A stretch of 64,000 nucleotides of DNA. Origin: Archivesica marissinica (taxonomy: Eukaryota; Mollusca; Bivalvia; Venerida; Vesicomyidae). The stretch lies in the NCBI GenBank assembly GCA_014843695.1, contig CM026390.1, positions 100,517,200 to 100,581,199 of the forward strand, read 5' to 3'. The stretch's first letter is position 1; every line of letters starts with the position of its first letter. The position numbers were made by a program, and so were the translations under genes. Positions 43,501 through 49,756 of the stretch are shown here, piece after piece. The notes under the pieces were generated by a model. That model had not been told where the DNA came from. It did not search any database and saw only the letters and a program-made list of their open reading frames with translations.

Positions 43501-46500
43501 TTCATGTCCATTGCTTACATTCATGTCCATTGCTTACATGTATATGATACATTCATGTCCATTTCTTACATGTATATGATACATTCATGTCCATTGCTTA
43601 CATTCATGTCCATTGCTTACATGTATATGATACATTCATGTCCATTGCTTACATGTATATGATACATTCATGTCCATTGCTTACATGTATATGATACATT
43701 CATGTCCATTGCTTACATGTATATGATACATTCATGTCCATTGCTTACATGTATATGATACATTCATGTCCATTGCTTACATGTATATGATACATTCATG
43801 TCCATTGCTTACATGTATATGATACATTCATGTCCATTGCTTACATGTATATGATACATTCATGTCCATTGCTTACATGTATATGATACATTCATGTCCA
43901 TTGCTTACATGTATATGATACATTCATGTCCATTGCTTACATGTATATGATACATTCATGTCCATTGCTTACATGTATATGATACATTCATGTCCATTGC
44001 TTACATGTATATGATACATTCATGTCCATTGCTTACATGACACGATACATTCATGTCCATTGCTTACATGTATATGATACATTCATGTCCATAGCTTACA
44101 TTCATGTCCATTGCTTACATGTATATGATACATTCATGTCCATTGCTTACATGTATATGATACATTCATGTCCATTGCTTACATGCACACGATACATTCA
44201 TGTCCATTGCTTACATGTGCATGATACATTCATGTCCATTGCTTACATGTATATGATACATTCATGTCCATTGCTTACATGCACACGATACATTCATGTC
44301 CAGTGCTTACATGTATATGATACATTCATGTCCATTGCTTACATGCACACGATACATTCATGTCCAGTGCTTACATGTATATGATACATTCATGTCCATT
44401 GCTTACATGTGCATGATACATTCATGTCCATTGCTTACATTCATGTCCATTGCTTACATGTATATGATACATTCATGTCCATTGCTTACATGCACATGAT
44501 ACATTCATGTCCATTGCTTACATGTATATGATACATTCATGTCCATTGCTTACATTCATGTCGATTGCTTACATGTATATGATACATTCATGTCCATTGC
44601 TTACATGTATATGATACATTCATGTCCATTGCTTACATTCATGTCCATTGCTTACATGTATATGATACATTCATGTCCATTGCTTACATGTGCATGATAC
44701 ATTCATGTACATTGCTTACATTCATGTGCATTGCTTACATGTATATGATACATTCATGTCCATTTCTTACATGTATATGATACATTCATGTCCATTGCTT
44801 ACATTCATGTGCATTGCTTACATGTATATGATACATTCATGTCCATTGCTTACATGTATATGATACATTCATGTCCATTGCTTACATGTATATGATACAT
44901 TCATGTCCATTGCTTACATTCATGTCCATTGCTTACATGTATATGATACATTCATGTCCATTGCTTACATTCATGTCCATTGCTTACATGTATATGACAT
45001 TCATGTCCATTGCTTACATTCATGTCCATTGCTTACATGTATATGATACATTCATGTCCATTGCTTACATGTATATGATACATTCATGTCCATTGCTTAC
45101 ATGTATATGATACATTCATGTCCATTGCTTACATGTATATGATACATTCATGTCCATTGCTTACATGTAATGATACATTCATGTCCATTGCTTACATGTA
45201 TATGATACATTCATGTCCATTGCTTACATTCATGTCCATTGCTTACATGTATATGATACATTCATGTCCATTGCTTACATTCATGTCCATTGCTTACATG
45301 TATATGATACATTCATGTCCATTGCTTACATGTATATGATACATTCATGTCCATTGCTTACATTCATGTCCATTGCTTACATGTATATGATACATTCATG
45401 TCCATTGCTTACATGTGCATGATACATTCATGTCCATTGCTTACATGTATATGGTACATTCATGTCCATTACTTACATGTATATGATACATTCATGTCCA
45501 TTGCTTACATGTGCATGATACATTCATGTACATTGCTTACATTCATGTCCATTGCTGACATGTATATGATACATTCATGTCCATTGCTTACATGTATATG
45601 GTACATTCATGTCCATTACTTACATGTATATGATACATTCATGTCCGTTGCTTACATGTACATGATACATTCATGTCCATTGCTTACATGTATATGATAC
45701 ATTCATGTCCATTGCTTACATGTATATGATACATTCATGTCCATTGCTTACATTCATGTCCATTGCTTACATGTATATGATACATTCATGTCCATTGCTT
45801 ACATTCATGTCCATTGCTTACATGTATATGATACATTCATGTCCATTGCTTACATGTATATGATACATTCATGTCCATTGCTTACATGCACACGATACAT
45901 TCATGTCCATTGCTTACATGTATATGATACATTCATGTCCATTGCTTACATGTACATAATACATTCATTTCCTGTATCTGATTCAAAATAGCAATCACAA
46001 ATGTTCTTATACCATGCATGTTTAACCCATTGTACACCAAGTAACTGACATGGACTGGTGCATGGTATTTAACCCATTCAACATCAAGTAACTGACATGG
46101 ACTGGTGCATGATATTTTTAGACAAATAAATTAATAAGAAAATTACATTTGGACCTGTTCATTTATCAAAATGTGTAATTTTGTCTAAAAATTGTAATAT
46201 TGCTGGCAAAAAGTGCAGATCCTGATGAGACGGCTCGTCACGAGCGGGCTCATCTGGATCTACACTTCTTGTAGGCTTATTTAGAGGTCTGCATGAAATA
46301 TTAAAATTGGTACCTTTAGGAACTACTTTACAAGTGAATAATCCTGTCACTCGACATTGGATGTAGCAGACTATCTGTTTATCTATATCCGTCACGGTCC
46401 CCCTCATCTCCCTCCCCATATATCTTCATCTCTCACATATACACACATTCACACACACGAATACACACATCACACACACATTCCAGATATAAATCTTTCT

Positions 46501-47427
46501 TATTCTTTGCTAGTTGCTACAGGAACACAATTACAGTGACAATAGTCACACCCTGAACACAATTACAGTGACAATAGTCACACCCTGAACACAATTACAA
46601 TGACAATAGTCACACCCTGAACACAATTACAGTGACAATAGTCACACCCTGAACACAATTACAGTGACAATAGTCACACCCTGAACACAATTACAGTATT
46701 ACTGCTTAATAGAGGTCAAATGTATAATAAAACAACACATTGGGAAGCTGGAAACTGGCTGCTTAATACAGGGTGGTTGCTTAATAGAGGTGACCACTAA
46801 CACAGGTTTGACTGTATATCAATTTCAATGTAAAAATAAAATATATTGTGTTTATATATCTATAAAAGTTTAAACAGAAGTAGGTAATATATTTTTAAGA
46901 TGGCCAATATATTGGATCAGAAAGATTTTAGTCATTATCACCTACTAAAGTTTAAACTTTATTTATTTTACAACGATTGCGAAGCAAGTTCTAACAACTT
47001 ACATTAATCACTCTCGTTGGCGCGGGTGAAAGCGTATATGTGGTCATTCGTGTAGGAGGAAACCGGAGTACCCGGAGAAAACCCACCTGTCTGATCTGGC
47101 GACCACCGACCGTACCATCTCACATACTTCCCTGTCCGAGGATGTATACATGTATTTGATCCGAATAAATGTACTTAAACTAAAACTTCGACAATGTTTT
47201 CAACTCACAGCTATGAAGCTTCCATACAGCCAGTGACGTTCTACAGGTCCAGGAAGGTTGCCAAATATCTTCTCCATGCGTATACGATATCTGACATATG
47301 AAATTATCTTCACGACAACAAATATAACACCAACAAGTGCCGCCGTTTGCAGGACCAGAGATGCTGAAGCCTGGTACATACCGGGAACCAAAGTTGTAAA
47401 ATCCATGGAACCAAGTAAGCCTAGCAT
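1374..47427 (-). CDS. CYP4: Cytochrome P450 family 4 gene, 5' part, eight coding exons (partial)
   Basis: CYP4 enzymes are ER-anchored heme monooxygenases that typically hydroxylate fatty acids and related lipids at or near the terminal carbon. Coding exons, in transcript order, are 47427-47209, 35043-34884 (or its copy 37661-37502), 32115-31934, 13239-13115, 11271-11209, 10672-10549, 6709-6577 and 1503-1374. Lengths are 219, 160, 182, 125, 63, 124, 133 and 130 bp, and all junction phases agree (0,1,0,2,2,0,1,2). The product is about 378 residues. A hydrophobic anchor lies near residues 22-45, LPGP follows it, WARNR (C-helix) is at 156-160, and EGHDTT (I-helix, CYP4 type, with the Glu that can bind heme covalently) is at 335-340. 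Family members run near 500 residues, so about 130 C-terminal residues (ExxR, heme Cys) lie left of base 1. The family call is firm; the subfamily and substrate are not known. The introns consist largely of minisatellites. Confidence 0.93.
1533..1724 (-). mobile_element. SINE family A copy near the exon 8 acceptor
   Basis: This is a partial copy of the tRNA-derived family described at 55060-55294, with its head on the minus strand. The tail and body are present, but the A-box side of the head is lost. It is bounded by an 11-bp direct repeat CATGGTTAGTT at 1522-1532 and 1725-1735, so it is a genuine insertion. On the minus strand the repeat reads AACTAACCATG and contains a branch-point-like CTAAC about 23 bases from the exon 8 acceptor. 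Confidence 0.8.
1736..1974. other. Intron 7 spacer, no feature seen
   Basis: AT-rich single-copy sequence lies between the SINE and the 39-bp array. No exon with fitting phase or recognisable motif was seen on either strand. Confidence 0.6.
1975..6075. repeat. 39-bp minisatellite filling intron 7
   Basis: There are about 79 sequenced units of 39 bp, including gap 1. Each plus-strand unit begins TGGATAATTTACTACGAGTA and ends ATATATTTTGTAT. Two subfamilies alternate: TACTACGA/G, dominant at 1980-4310, and TAGTATGAG, dominant at 4310-6075. A compound 53-bp unit with TACTTTGGATAATT occurs at 1985-2168. On the minus strand the TACTAC type contains GTAAATTATCC, resembling the exon 7 donor. The TAGTAT type has CTAAATT and has lost the GT. 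Long apparent reading frames come only from 39 being a multiple of three. Confidence 0.97.
2169..3168. other. Assembly gap 1 (1000 N)
   Basis: Exactly 1000 N, a placeholder length, inside the 39-bp array. Both flanks are array units, so the true length is unknown and could be longer, shorter or zero. Confidence 0.99.
6076..6537. other. Intron 7 unique segment
   Basis: This AT-rich single-copy sequence separates the 39-bp array from the isolated unit next to the exon 7 donor. A 60-codon open frame on the minus strand has no recognisable content, and no splice sites fit. Nothing else was seen. Confidence 0.6.
6538..6576 (-). repeat. Isolated 39-bp unit at the exon 7 donor (putative seed)
   Basis: Starting at the donor GTAAATT, the minus strand matches the array unit over its full length with about four substitutions and one extra base. 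A partial second copy (TTAAATTATTCC) follows. It lies 460 bp from the array and is its likely progenitor or a relic. Confidence 0.85.
6577..6709 (-). CDS. CYP4: CYP4 coding exon 7: entry to the I-helix
   Basis: The 133-bp exon has 44 codons plus one base (residues 292-335). The reading frame without stops runs [20 protein letters not shown] and ends EVDTFLFE before a split Gly codon. YLDFLDILL and the [10 protein letters not shown] run lead into the I-helix. The acceptor is TTTATTTTCAG|GAAAAA at 6710 and the donor is TTTGAAG|GTAAATTG after 6577, phase 1. The 27/22-bp array begins about 10 bases upstream of the acceptor AG. The 40 bases after the donor are a diverged single copy of the 39-bp unit that fills intron 7. 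Confidence 0.9.
6719..9503. repeat. 27-bp and 22-bp minisatellite in intron 6
   Basis: The part proximal to exon 7 (6719-7550) is mostly 27-bp units built on TACAAATGTAACACAAGATG plus CTGTTTA. From about 7550 to 9480 the unit is the 22-bp relative TACTAACACGAGATGTTGCT plus TA, which lacks the AAATG block. One 22-bp unit sits early at 7339-7360, and the last unit near 9485 returns to the 27-bp form. The total is roughly 115 units. The array starts about 10 bases from the exon 7 acceptor, so the branch point of this intron probably lies within it. Confidence 0.96.
9504..10151. other. Intron 6 unique segment with two TGACGTCA palindromes
   Basis: This is single-copy intron sequence with no exon. 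Two exact copies of the palindrome TGACGTCA (CRE consensus for CREB/ATF proteins) lie at 9736-9743 and 9995-10002, each in otherwise unlike surroundings. Whether they act as enhancer sites is unknown. Confidence 0.5.
10152..10375 (-). mobile_element. SINE family A copy in intron 6
   Basis: Full body with the tRNA-like head to the right. It is bounded by a 10-bp direct repeat TTTATGAGTT at 10142-10151 and 10376-10385. A few substitutions lie in the B-box half. It sits 174 bp from the exon 6 donor. Confidence 0.8.
10549..10672 (-). CDS. CYP4: CYP4 coding exon 6
   Basis: The 124-bp exon has one base completing Arg (AG|A) and then 41 codons beginning [20 protein letters not shown] and ending NKRRLVL (residues to 291). 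This matches the CYP4 F-G region, where NPLL.SD and LT..GR.F are typical. The acceptor is TTTTATTTTGTAG|AAATCC at 10673. The donor is GTACTG|GTAAAC after 10549, phase 0. The upstream intron (536 bp) is two-thirds occupied by a 30-bp minisatellite. Confidence 0.9.
10743..11100. repeat. 30-bp minisatellite in intron 5
   Basis: About 12 units of 30-31 bp, built on TTACATTTGTGCTGTTTATT plus GGGGTATACA. The length difference is a G4/G5 run. It occupies most of the 536-bp intron between exons 5 and 6. Confidence 0.95.
11209..11271 (-). CDS. CYP4: CYP4 coding exon 5 (63-bp microexon)
   Basis: The 63-bp exon is too short for simple ORF listing. The acceptor is ATATTGCAG|GGAAAC and the donor is CGTTCCAG|GTAGGA. 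One base completes the Gly codon from exon 4, 20 codons follow, and two bases (AG) are left for exon 6. The translated core is [27 protein letters not shown] is the expected CYP4 F-helix start and falls exactly between exon 4 (DVQRSG) and exon 6 (RNPLLNSD). Both phases fit, which makes the call firm despite the length. Confidence 0.88.
11443..11696 (-). mobile_element. SINE family B copy in intron 4
   Basis: tRNA-derived SINE with its head on the minus strand. Reading leftward from 11696 it starts TGTCCGATTAGCTCAGTGGT (A box), then has a B-box region matching GGGTTC with one change. The body contains the plus-strand motif GGAGTACCCGGAGAAAACCC, and the AT-rich tail at the left resembles that of family A. 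Related copies are at 46945-47140 and 57872-58123. Confidence 0.75.
11824..12056 (-). mobile_element. SINE family A copy in intron 4
   Basis: This copy has the same body and head as the other family A elements, with the head to the right and some decay in the A box. A short direct repeat ATTGTGT is seen at 11817-11823 and 12057-12063. A short TA dinucleotide run follows at about 12069-12087. Confidence 0.75.
12069..12087. repeat. TA microsatellite
   Basis: About nine TA dinucleotides lie immediately beside the SINE A copy. Confidence 0.8.
12088..12785. other. Intron 4 unique segment
   Basis: This is single-copy intron sequence. A direct repeat GTGAACATATGCAGGTAAAG occurs twice, near 12630 and 12667, 37 bp apart, so each copy presents a CAG|GTAAAG donor-like site on the plus strand, antisense to the P450 gene. 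No exon was recognised. Confidence 0.5.
12790..13077 (-). mobile_element. SINE-like element with Leu/Ser-type tRNA head
   Basis: Reading leftward from 13077 the minus strand starts GGCCTCCTTGGCTGGGTGGT, an A-box-like sequence of the class-II tRNA type, followed by GGTTAGAATCCCAC in the B-box position. The body resembles dispersed repeats common in bivalve genomes, as judged from general familiarity only. It ends about 38 bp from the exon 4 donor. No clear target-site duplication was found. Confidence 0.45.
13115..13239 (-). CDS. CYP4: CYP4 coding exon 4
   Basis: The 125-bp exon encodes residues 188-228 plus two bases, starting [16 protein letters not shown] and including [16 protein letters not shown], the strongly conserved CYP4 E-helix region. 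The acceptor is TTTTACTTGCAG|GAAAAG at 13240. The donor is AGCGG|GTATAA after 13115, phase 2. The acceptor is itself the terminal unit of the 25-bp array that fills the next 9.9 kb upstream. A SINE-like element ends about 40 bp beyond the donor. Confidence 0.9.
13241..23160 (-). repeat. 25-bp minisatellite made of exon 4 acceptor copies, about 400 units
   Basis: The minus-strand unit is ACAGTATTGTTCTACTTGCA plus GGATG. The real exon 4 acceptor reads ACAGTATTGTTTTACTTGCA|G then GA, one substitution from the unit, so the array begins with the functional splice site. Most units keep the pyrimidine tract and CAG|G. Shorter units of 22 bp (CTGTCCTGCAAG or CACTATCCTGCAAG on the plus strand) are interspersed. 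Larger blocks are duplicated: rare variants at 13961 (GCAAGAAGAAC) and 16205 recur at an offset of about 2244 bp. Confidence 0.97.
23161..31503. repeat. 23-bp minisatellite, about 360 units
   Basis: The minus-strand unit is GTGTCCAGCATCCTATATCT plus ACA, with frequent variants TGGCATCC and TATATATA. It directly abuts the 25-bp array at about 23160. The unit has no stop codon in any minus-strand frame, so all three sense frames stay open for kilobases (one for more than 2100 codons). This is a consequence of composition and not evidence of a gene. Blocks of many units recur, for example the variant GCTGGTCACTG near 24979, 26070 and 26719. Confidence 0.97.
31504..31660. other. Unique spacer between the 23-bp array and the exon 3 repeat
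   Basis: About 157 bp of single-copy intron 3 sequence, the only substantial non-array sequence in this 18.7-kb intron. Nothing else was seen. Confidence 0.6.
31661..31972 (-). repeat. 78-bp repeat x4 spanning the exon 3 / intron 3 boundary
   Basis: There are four head-to-tail units of exactly 78 bp. On the minus strand each holds the last 39 bases of exon 3 (codons for [13 protein letters not shown]) followed by 39 bases of intron beginning GTAAGTT. Exon-end positions are therefore 31934, 31856, 31778 and 31700. Units differ at only one or two positions (31792 and 31911), one of them silent, so the expansion is recent. The intron part encodes [13 protein letters not shown] and on without a stop. 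Confidence 0.96.
31934..32115 (-). CDS. CYP4: CYP4 coding exon 3: C-helix WxxxR
   Basis: The 182-bp exon encodes residues 127-187, from [20 protein letters not shown] through [21 protein letters not shown] and [15 protein letters not shown] are CYP4 hallmarks. W156 and R160 form the WxxxR motif that contacts a heme propionate. The acceptor is TTCATTACTAG|AACC at 32116, and the G left by exon 2 completes Glu. The first donor is CTAATT|GTAAGTT after 31934, phase 0. The last 39 bases of this exon plus the first 39 of the intron are repeated in tandem (31661-31972), so three further identical in-frame donors follow at 31856, 31778 and 31700. Each would add 26 codons without a stop. The first donor is chosen because it gives the normal family length into exon 4. 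Confidence 0.9.
32120..32404. other. Intron 2 unique segment next to the exon 3 acceptor
   Basis: About 285 bp of single-copy intron sequence upstream of exon 3. No exon or element was recognised. Confidence 0.5.
32405..32922. repeat. 35-bp minisatellite in intron 2
   Basis: About 15 units of 35 bp, built on GATTGGATGCATAGCAATGT plus AAGTGTAATGTAGAT. Two variants alternate (GCATAGC/GTATAGC and GTAATGTAGAT/GTTATGTAAAT), which gives a partial 70-bp higher-order pattern. Confidence 0.95.
32923..33063 (-). mobile_element. SINE family C fragment (head half)
   Basis: This fragment has the head half of the family described at 49408-49703, with plus-strand GGATGGAACCTGCAACCGCT and ACCACTGGACCACTGATC. 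The tail half is missing; its left end meets the 35-bp array inside AAAGCACCGACA. Confidence 0.65.
33073..34880 (-). repeat. 36-40-bp minisatellite carrying the exon 2 donor context
   Basis: There are about 47 units, variable through a TA run. The minus-strand unit contains GTGTGATTATTGATAAATGC and then GGTAGTGCAG followed by GTATAT or ATATAT. The real exon 2 donor reads ACTGCAG|GTATATTATTATTGATAAAC. Units at the two ends of the array keep CAG|GT (33088-33410 and near 34848). Most central units have CAG|AT and cannot act as GT donors. Confidence 0.95.
34884..35043 (-). CDS. CYP4: CYP4 coding exon 2 (left copy)
   Basis: The 160-bp exon encodes 53 residues plus one base, residues 74-126, from [10 protein letters not shown] to MGKILKTA. 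The segment [19 protein letters not shown] is the beta-1 sheet region typical of CYP4, and [11 protein letters not shown] corresponds to the B-helix. The acceptor is GCTTTTTAG|ATG at 35044 and the donor is ACTGCAG|GTATAT after 34884. It joins phase 0 from exon 1 and leaves phase 1 to exon 3, giving the Glu codon G|AA. The donor flank runs straight into the 36-40-bp array, whose unit repeats the TGCAG|GTATAT context. The same exon recurs 2618 bp to the right; see 37502-37661. Confidence 0.9.
35044..35113 (-). other. Acceptor-side flank of exon 2, left copy
   Basis: Seventy unique bases, ending CTTGTTGCTTTTTAG on the minus strand, separate exon 2 from the 32/19-bp array. They should hold the branch point; the candidate was not resolved. 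Confidence 0.5.
35114..35532. repeat. 32/19-bp minisatellite, left contig end
   Basis: This is the start of the array described at 37732-45975 and is cut by gap 2. Its sequence repeats 37732-38150, with one substitution seen at 35225. Confidence 0.95.
35533..36532. other. Assembly gap 2 (1000 N)
   Basis: Exactly 1000 N. The 1618 bases left of the gap (33915-35532) and the 1618 bases starting at its right edge (36533-38150) are the same sequence. The gap therefore probably has negative true size: the contig ends overlap and nothing is missing. Confidence 0.97.
36533..37498 (-). repeat. 36-40-bp minisatellite, right contig copy
   Basis: This is a copy of 33915-34880 at an offset of 2618 bp with the same unit and the same variants. 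See the entry for gap 2. Confidence 0.95.
37502..37661 (-). CDS. CYP4: CYP4 coding exon 2 (right copy, probable assembly duplicate)
   Basis: The copy encodes the same 53 residues as 34884-35043 and has the same acceptor and donor. The whole block 36533-38150 repeats 33915-35532 at a constant offset of 2618 bp. One substitution was seen (35225 C against 37843 T), outside the exon. The two blocks end exactly at the two edges of the 1000-N gap, as expected if two contig ends overlap by 1618 bp and were not merged. If both copies were real, including both in one mRNA would add 160 bp and shift the frame, so only one could be used per transcript. Confidence 0.8.
37732..45975. repeat. 32/19-bp minisatellite filling intron 1
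   Basis: The plus-strand long unit is ATACATTCATGTCCATTGCT plus TACATGTATATG (32 bp). A 19-bp short unit (TTCATGTCCATTGCTTACA) is interspersed. Variants include GCACACGATAC, GTGCATGATAC and GTACATGGTAC. Large-scale duplication is visible: the run with GCTTGCATG and GATCCATTC at 38062 recurs at 42449 (offset 4387 bp), and a 604-bp offset links 40185 and 40789. Each minus-strand unit contains ACAT|GTAAGC, a donor-like hexamer. Confidence 0.97.
46019..46300. repeat. Dispersed-repeat fragment with a hairpin
   Basis: Two copies of a 47-bp segment starting TTTAACCCATT (46019 and 46067) lead into AT-rich sequence and a hairpin at 46211-46267. Its arms are AAGTGCAGATCCTGATGAG and a 17/19 complementary partner. 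The combination resembles a repeat widespread in bivalve genomes, which is recalled from general knowledge and not verified. An 86-codon minus-strand frame over it shows no protein motif. Confidence 0.5.
46433..46490. repeat. CA-rich simple repeat
   Basis: An interrupted CACACA run with ATACACACAT variants. Confidence 0.7.
46523..46697. repeat. 32-bp minisatellite, about 5 units
   Basis: The unit is GAACACAATTACAGTGACAA plus TAGTCACACCCT. Copies are nearly identical (one ACAATG variant). Confidence 0.95.
46705..46820. repeat. Degenerate GCTTAATAGAGGT repeats
   Basis: Short motifs CTGCTTAATAGAGGT, CTGCTTAATACAGGGT and TTGCTTAATAGAGGT recur at irregular spacing, ending in GGTTTGACTGTAT. The motif looks like a known kind of dispersed invertebrate repeat; the function is unknown. 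Confidence 0.4.
46945..47140 (-). mobile_element. SINE family B copy, head truncated, in intron 1
   Basis: Tail and body match the copies at 11443 and 57872, including GGAGTACCCGGAGAAAACCC at about 47064. The copy ends within the B-box side (CTGTCCGAGGAT), so most of the tRNA-like head is missing. It begins about 70 bp beyond the exon 1 donor. Confidence 0.7.
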
Positions 47428-47434
47428 CTTTAGG
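47209..47434 (-). CDS. CYP4: CYP4 coding exon 1: start codon, membrane anchor, hinge
   Basis: The exon encodes residues 1-73. The ATG at 47427 is followed in frame by a second Met at 47406. The longer form is chosen because both precede the same hydrophobic anchor and no stop separates them. Residues of about 22-45 ([16 protein letters not shown] and on) form the single N-terminal transmembrane segment, followed by a basic stretch and the hinge LPGPVERHW. The donor is AGCT|GTGAGTT after 47209, phase 0. Upstream of the ATG the minus strand reads TTTATTTCAG|CCTAAAG|ATG, a good acceptor at 47435, so the exon probably begins with 7 bases of 5' UTR and an untranslated exon lies further upstream (right). 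The 3' side enters a 9.5-kb intron containing a SINE at 46945-47140 and the 32/19-bp array. Confidence 0.9.
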
Positions 47435-47450
47435 CTGAAATAAACACAGA
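47435..47450 (-). other. 3' splice acceptor in front of the start codon
   Basis: The minus strand reads CTGTGTTTATTTCAG immediately before CCTAAAGATG. The pyrimidine-rich tract plus CAG places an acceptor 7 bases 5' of the P450 start codon. It implies a separate 5' UTR exon, so the promoter is not adjacent to the ATG. Confidence 0.6.
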
Positions 47451-47575
47451 AATGTACAAAATAAGTGACATTTAGTCTTTTATTTGTTCAATAATACCAC
47501 ATACATATATATCAGTGGCAGTATTATAGAGAATGTCTTGGTCAACTGGCCTACCGTGCCATAGCTATATATATT

Positions 47576-48345
47576 GAAGACCCTATACTAATGTCTGTGA
47601 TAACAGCTAAATATGAACAGTTATAGTAGTTAATTGAAGACTCAATACTAATGTCTGTGATAACAGCTAAATATGAACAGTTATAGTAGTTAATTGAAGA
47701 CCCAAAACTAATGTCTGTGATAACAGCTAAATATGAACGGTTATAGTAGTTAATTGAAGACTCAATACTAATGTCTGTGATAACAGCTAAATATGAATGG
47801 TTATAGTAGTTAATTGAAGACCCAATACTAATGTCTGTGATAACAGCTAAATAAGAACGGTTATAGTAGTTAATTGAAGACTCAATACTAATGTCTATGA
47901 TAACAACTAAATATGAACGGTTATAGTAGTTAATTGAAGACCCAATACTAATGTCTGTGATAACAGCTAAATAAGAATGGTTATAGTAGTTAATTGAAGA
48001 CCCAATACTAATGTCTGTGATAACAGCTAAATATGAACGGTTATAGTAGTTAATTGAAGACCCAATACTAATGTCTATGATAACAGCTAAATATGAATGG
48101 CTATAGTAGTTAATTGAAGACCCAATACTAATGTCTATGATAACAGCTAAATATGAATGGCTATAGTAGTTAATTGAAGACCCAATACTAATGTCTATGA
48201 TAACAGCTAAATAAGAATGGTTATAGTAGTTAATTGAAGACCCAATACTAATGTCTGTGATAACAGCTAAATAAGAATGGTTATAGTAGTTAATTGAAGA
48301 CCCAATACCAGTCTGTGATAACAGCTAAATAAGAACGGTTATAGT
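47576..48345. repeat. 60-bp minisatellite upstream of coding exon 1, about 13 units
   Basis: The period is exactly 60 bp. The unit begins TTAATTGAAGACCCAATACT and continues AATGTCTGTGATAACAGCTA. Variants include CTCAATACTA and AATAAGAACGG. The last unit is slightly shortened. It lies in the putative 5' UTR intron. Confidence 0.96.
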
Positions 48346-48616
48346 AGGCAATTTGGACTACGACCTATTTAACTGTACAGCATAAGCAACAGGACACAGA
48401 TACTATAATTATTATATTGTATGCAAAGTTCTGAAACAATTGAATGTAAAACTTACATGGCTTGTGGTAAGATTGCCACCGTTTATCTAAATGGTCACAC
48501 TAGCATTTTTACCATTTAATCTTTATGAAACATACAGCATTCTTTAAGGATGCATTGGGTATATCCTTAGTCCAACACGTTAATGTTATTATTATGTCAC
48601 TAACGTTCCACGGAAC
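48346..48616. other. Upstream unique segment, possible first-exon region
   Basis: Single-copy sequence containing the donor-like GTAAGT noted at 48451. A 14-bp palindrome CGTTCCACGGAACG lies at about 48604-48617, where the 64-bp array starts. No core promoter was identified. Confidence 0.4.
48451..48475 (-). other. Candidate donor of an untranslated first exon
   Basis: The minus strand reads GCCAT|GTAAGTTTTA at 48457/48456, a strong donor match lying about 1 kb upstream of the acceptor at 47435. It could close the 5' UTR exon, with the 60-bp array inside the intervening intron. No TATA box or initiator was identified, and a six-base donor match can occur by chance. Confidence 0.2.
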
Positions 48617-48872
48617 GTCAGGGGAAGTAACTAGAGCAACAGAGTGGGGCTAGTATATCCTACGCAGCACAGCACACAGAGTCAGGGGAAGTAACTAGAG
48701 CACCAGAGTGGGGCTAGTATATCCTACGCAGCACAGCACACAGAGTCAGGGGAAGTAACTAGAGCACCAGAGTGGGGCTAGTATATCCTACGCAGCACAG
48801 CACACAGAGTCAGGGGAAGTAACGAGAGCAACAGAGTGGGGCTAGTATATCCTACGCAGCACAGCACACAGC
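48617..48872. repeat. 64-bp repeat, 4 units
   Basis: Units start GTCAGGGGAAGTAACTAGAG at 48617, 48681, 48745 and 48809. They differ by one or two bases and are therefore recent. Confidence 0.95.
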
Positions 48873-48909
48873 AAAATATATTTCATTAGCATGAATACAC
48901 TTACAACTG

Positions 48910-48984
48910 CCATGCTCTCGCGGGTGTTAAATGCAGGTCTGCATGTCGTGCTCTCGCGAGTGTTATATGCAGGTCTGCATGTCG
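48910..48984. repeat. About 37-bp direct repeat, 2 units
   Basis: Two copies of GCTCTCGCGGGTGTTAAATG followed by CAGGTCTGCATGTCG lie head to tail. Confidence 0.8.
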
Positions 48985-49069
48985 GATTGTTAGTTTAAAA
49001 AGTGAGAAACAAAATCTTGACAAATAGAAGAACAGGAAGAACAGTGTCGGTGAAAGTGAAGCTGGAAAT

Positions 49070-49290
49070 GAAAGTTTGTGTCATTGTTAAAATGTGTTAC
49101 TAAAGTTTGTGTCATTGTTAAAATGTGCTACTAAAGTTTGTGTCATTGTTAAAACTTGTTACTAAAGTTTGTGTCATTGTTTAAACTTGTTATTAAAGTT
49201 TGTGTCATTGTTAAAACTTGTTACTAAAGTTTGTGTCATTGTTAAAACTTGTTACTAAAGTTTGTGTCATTGTTAAAACTTGTTATTGAC
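49070..49290. repeat. 31-bp minisatellite, about 7 units
   Basis: The unit is TAAAGTTTGTGTCATTGTTA plus AAACTTGTTAC. Early units have AATGTG in place of AACTTG. Confidence 0.95.
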
Positions 49291-49407
49291 TGTTTAGGGA
49301 GAAAAGCATGAAAGGTTAAAGCATGAAAGGTTAAAACTTAAAAAGTAAAATAGTTTACTGGTCTAATACTGTATACTGTGCCTGCTTCAATTGATCAAGC
49401 TATGTCT

Positions 49408-49703
49408 TTTTTGTTTTGTTTTACGTTTATTTATTGTCGCTACCGGTTGCCCATATGAGCGACGCCTCCTGAAGAGTTTAGTCATTTTAGATTTTGGAGG
49501 ATAGTGCAATGATACAGAGAGAGACCCATTCCAGAGTCTCCTCTGGTTGTTTTACGTGCACGGTGTAAAGCACCGACACAAGATCTTGGTTTAATGTCCC
49601 ATCTGAAAGACTGTTAATTTTATTAGGGTCAGACGGGGGATCGAACCAGCGATCCCTGGATTACCAGTCCAGCGTGTTACCACTGGGCTACAGATCTGTC
49701 TAT
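49408..49703 (-). mobile_element. SINE family C, full-length copy
   Basis: tRNA-derived SINE. From 49703 leftward the minus strand reads ATCTGTAGCCCAGTGGTAAC (A box), then CTGGACTGGTAATCCAG, a 5-bp anticodon stem whose loop carries GGT (Thr-like), then GGTTCGATCC (B box). The 3' end is at the left, ending near GCAACCGGTAGC and CGTAAAAC. An 11-bp target duplication AAGCTATGTCT flanks it at 49397-49407 and 49704-49714. Relatives are at 32923, 54443, 55305, 58503 and 62152. Confidence 0.85.
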
Positions 49704-49756
49704 AAGCTATGTCTGCTGTACTTCAGCCAGGGTGGAGATATATCGGGTAGATTTTT

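Noticed and set aside
46159..46419. 86-codon minus-strand frame containing [16 protein letters not shown]
   Set aside because: It reads through a dispersed-repeat hairpin and simple sequence; no conserved domain is seen.
49630..49703. Functional tRNA-Thr gene
   Set aside because: Same reasoning: it is the head of a SINE family C element flanked by an 11-bp target duplication.
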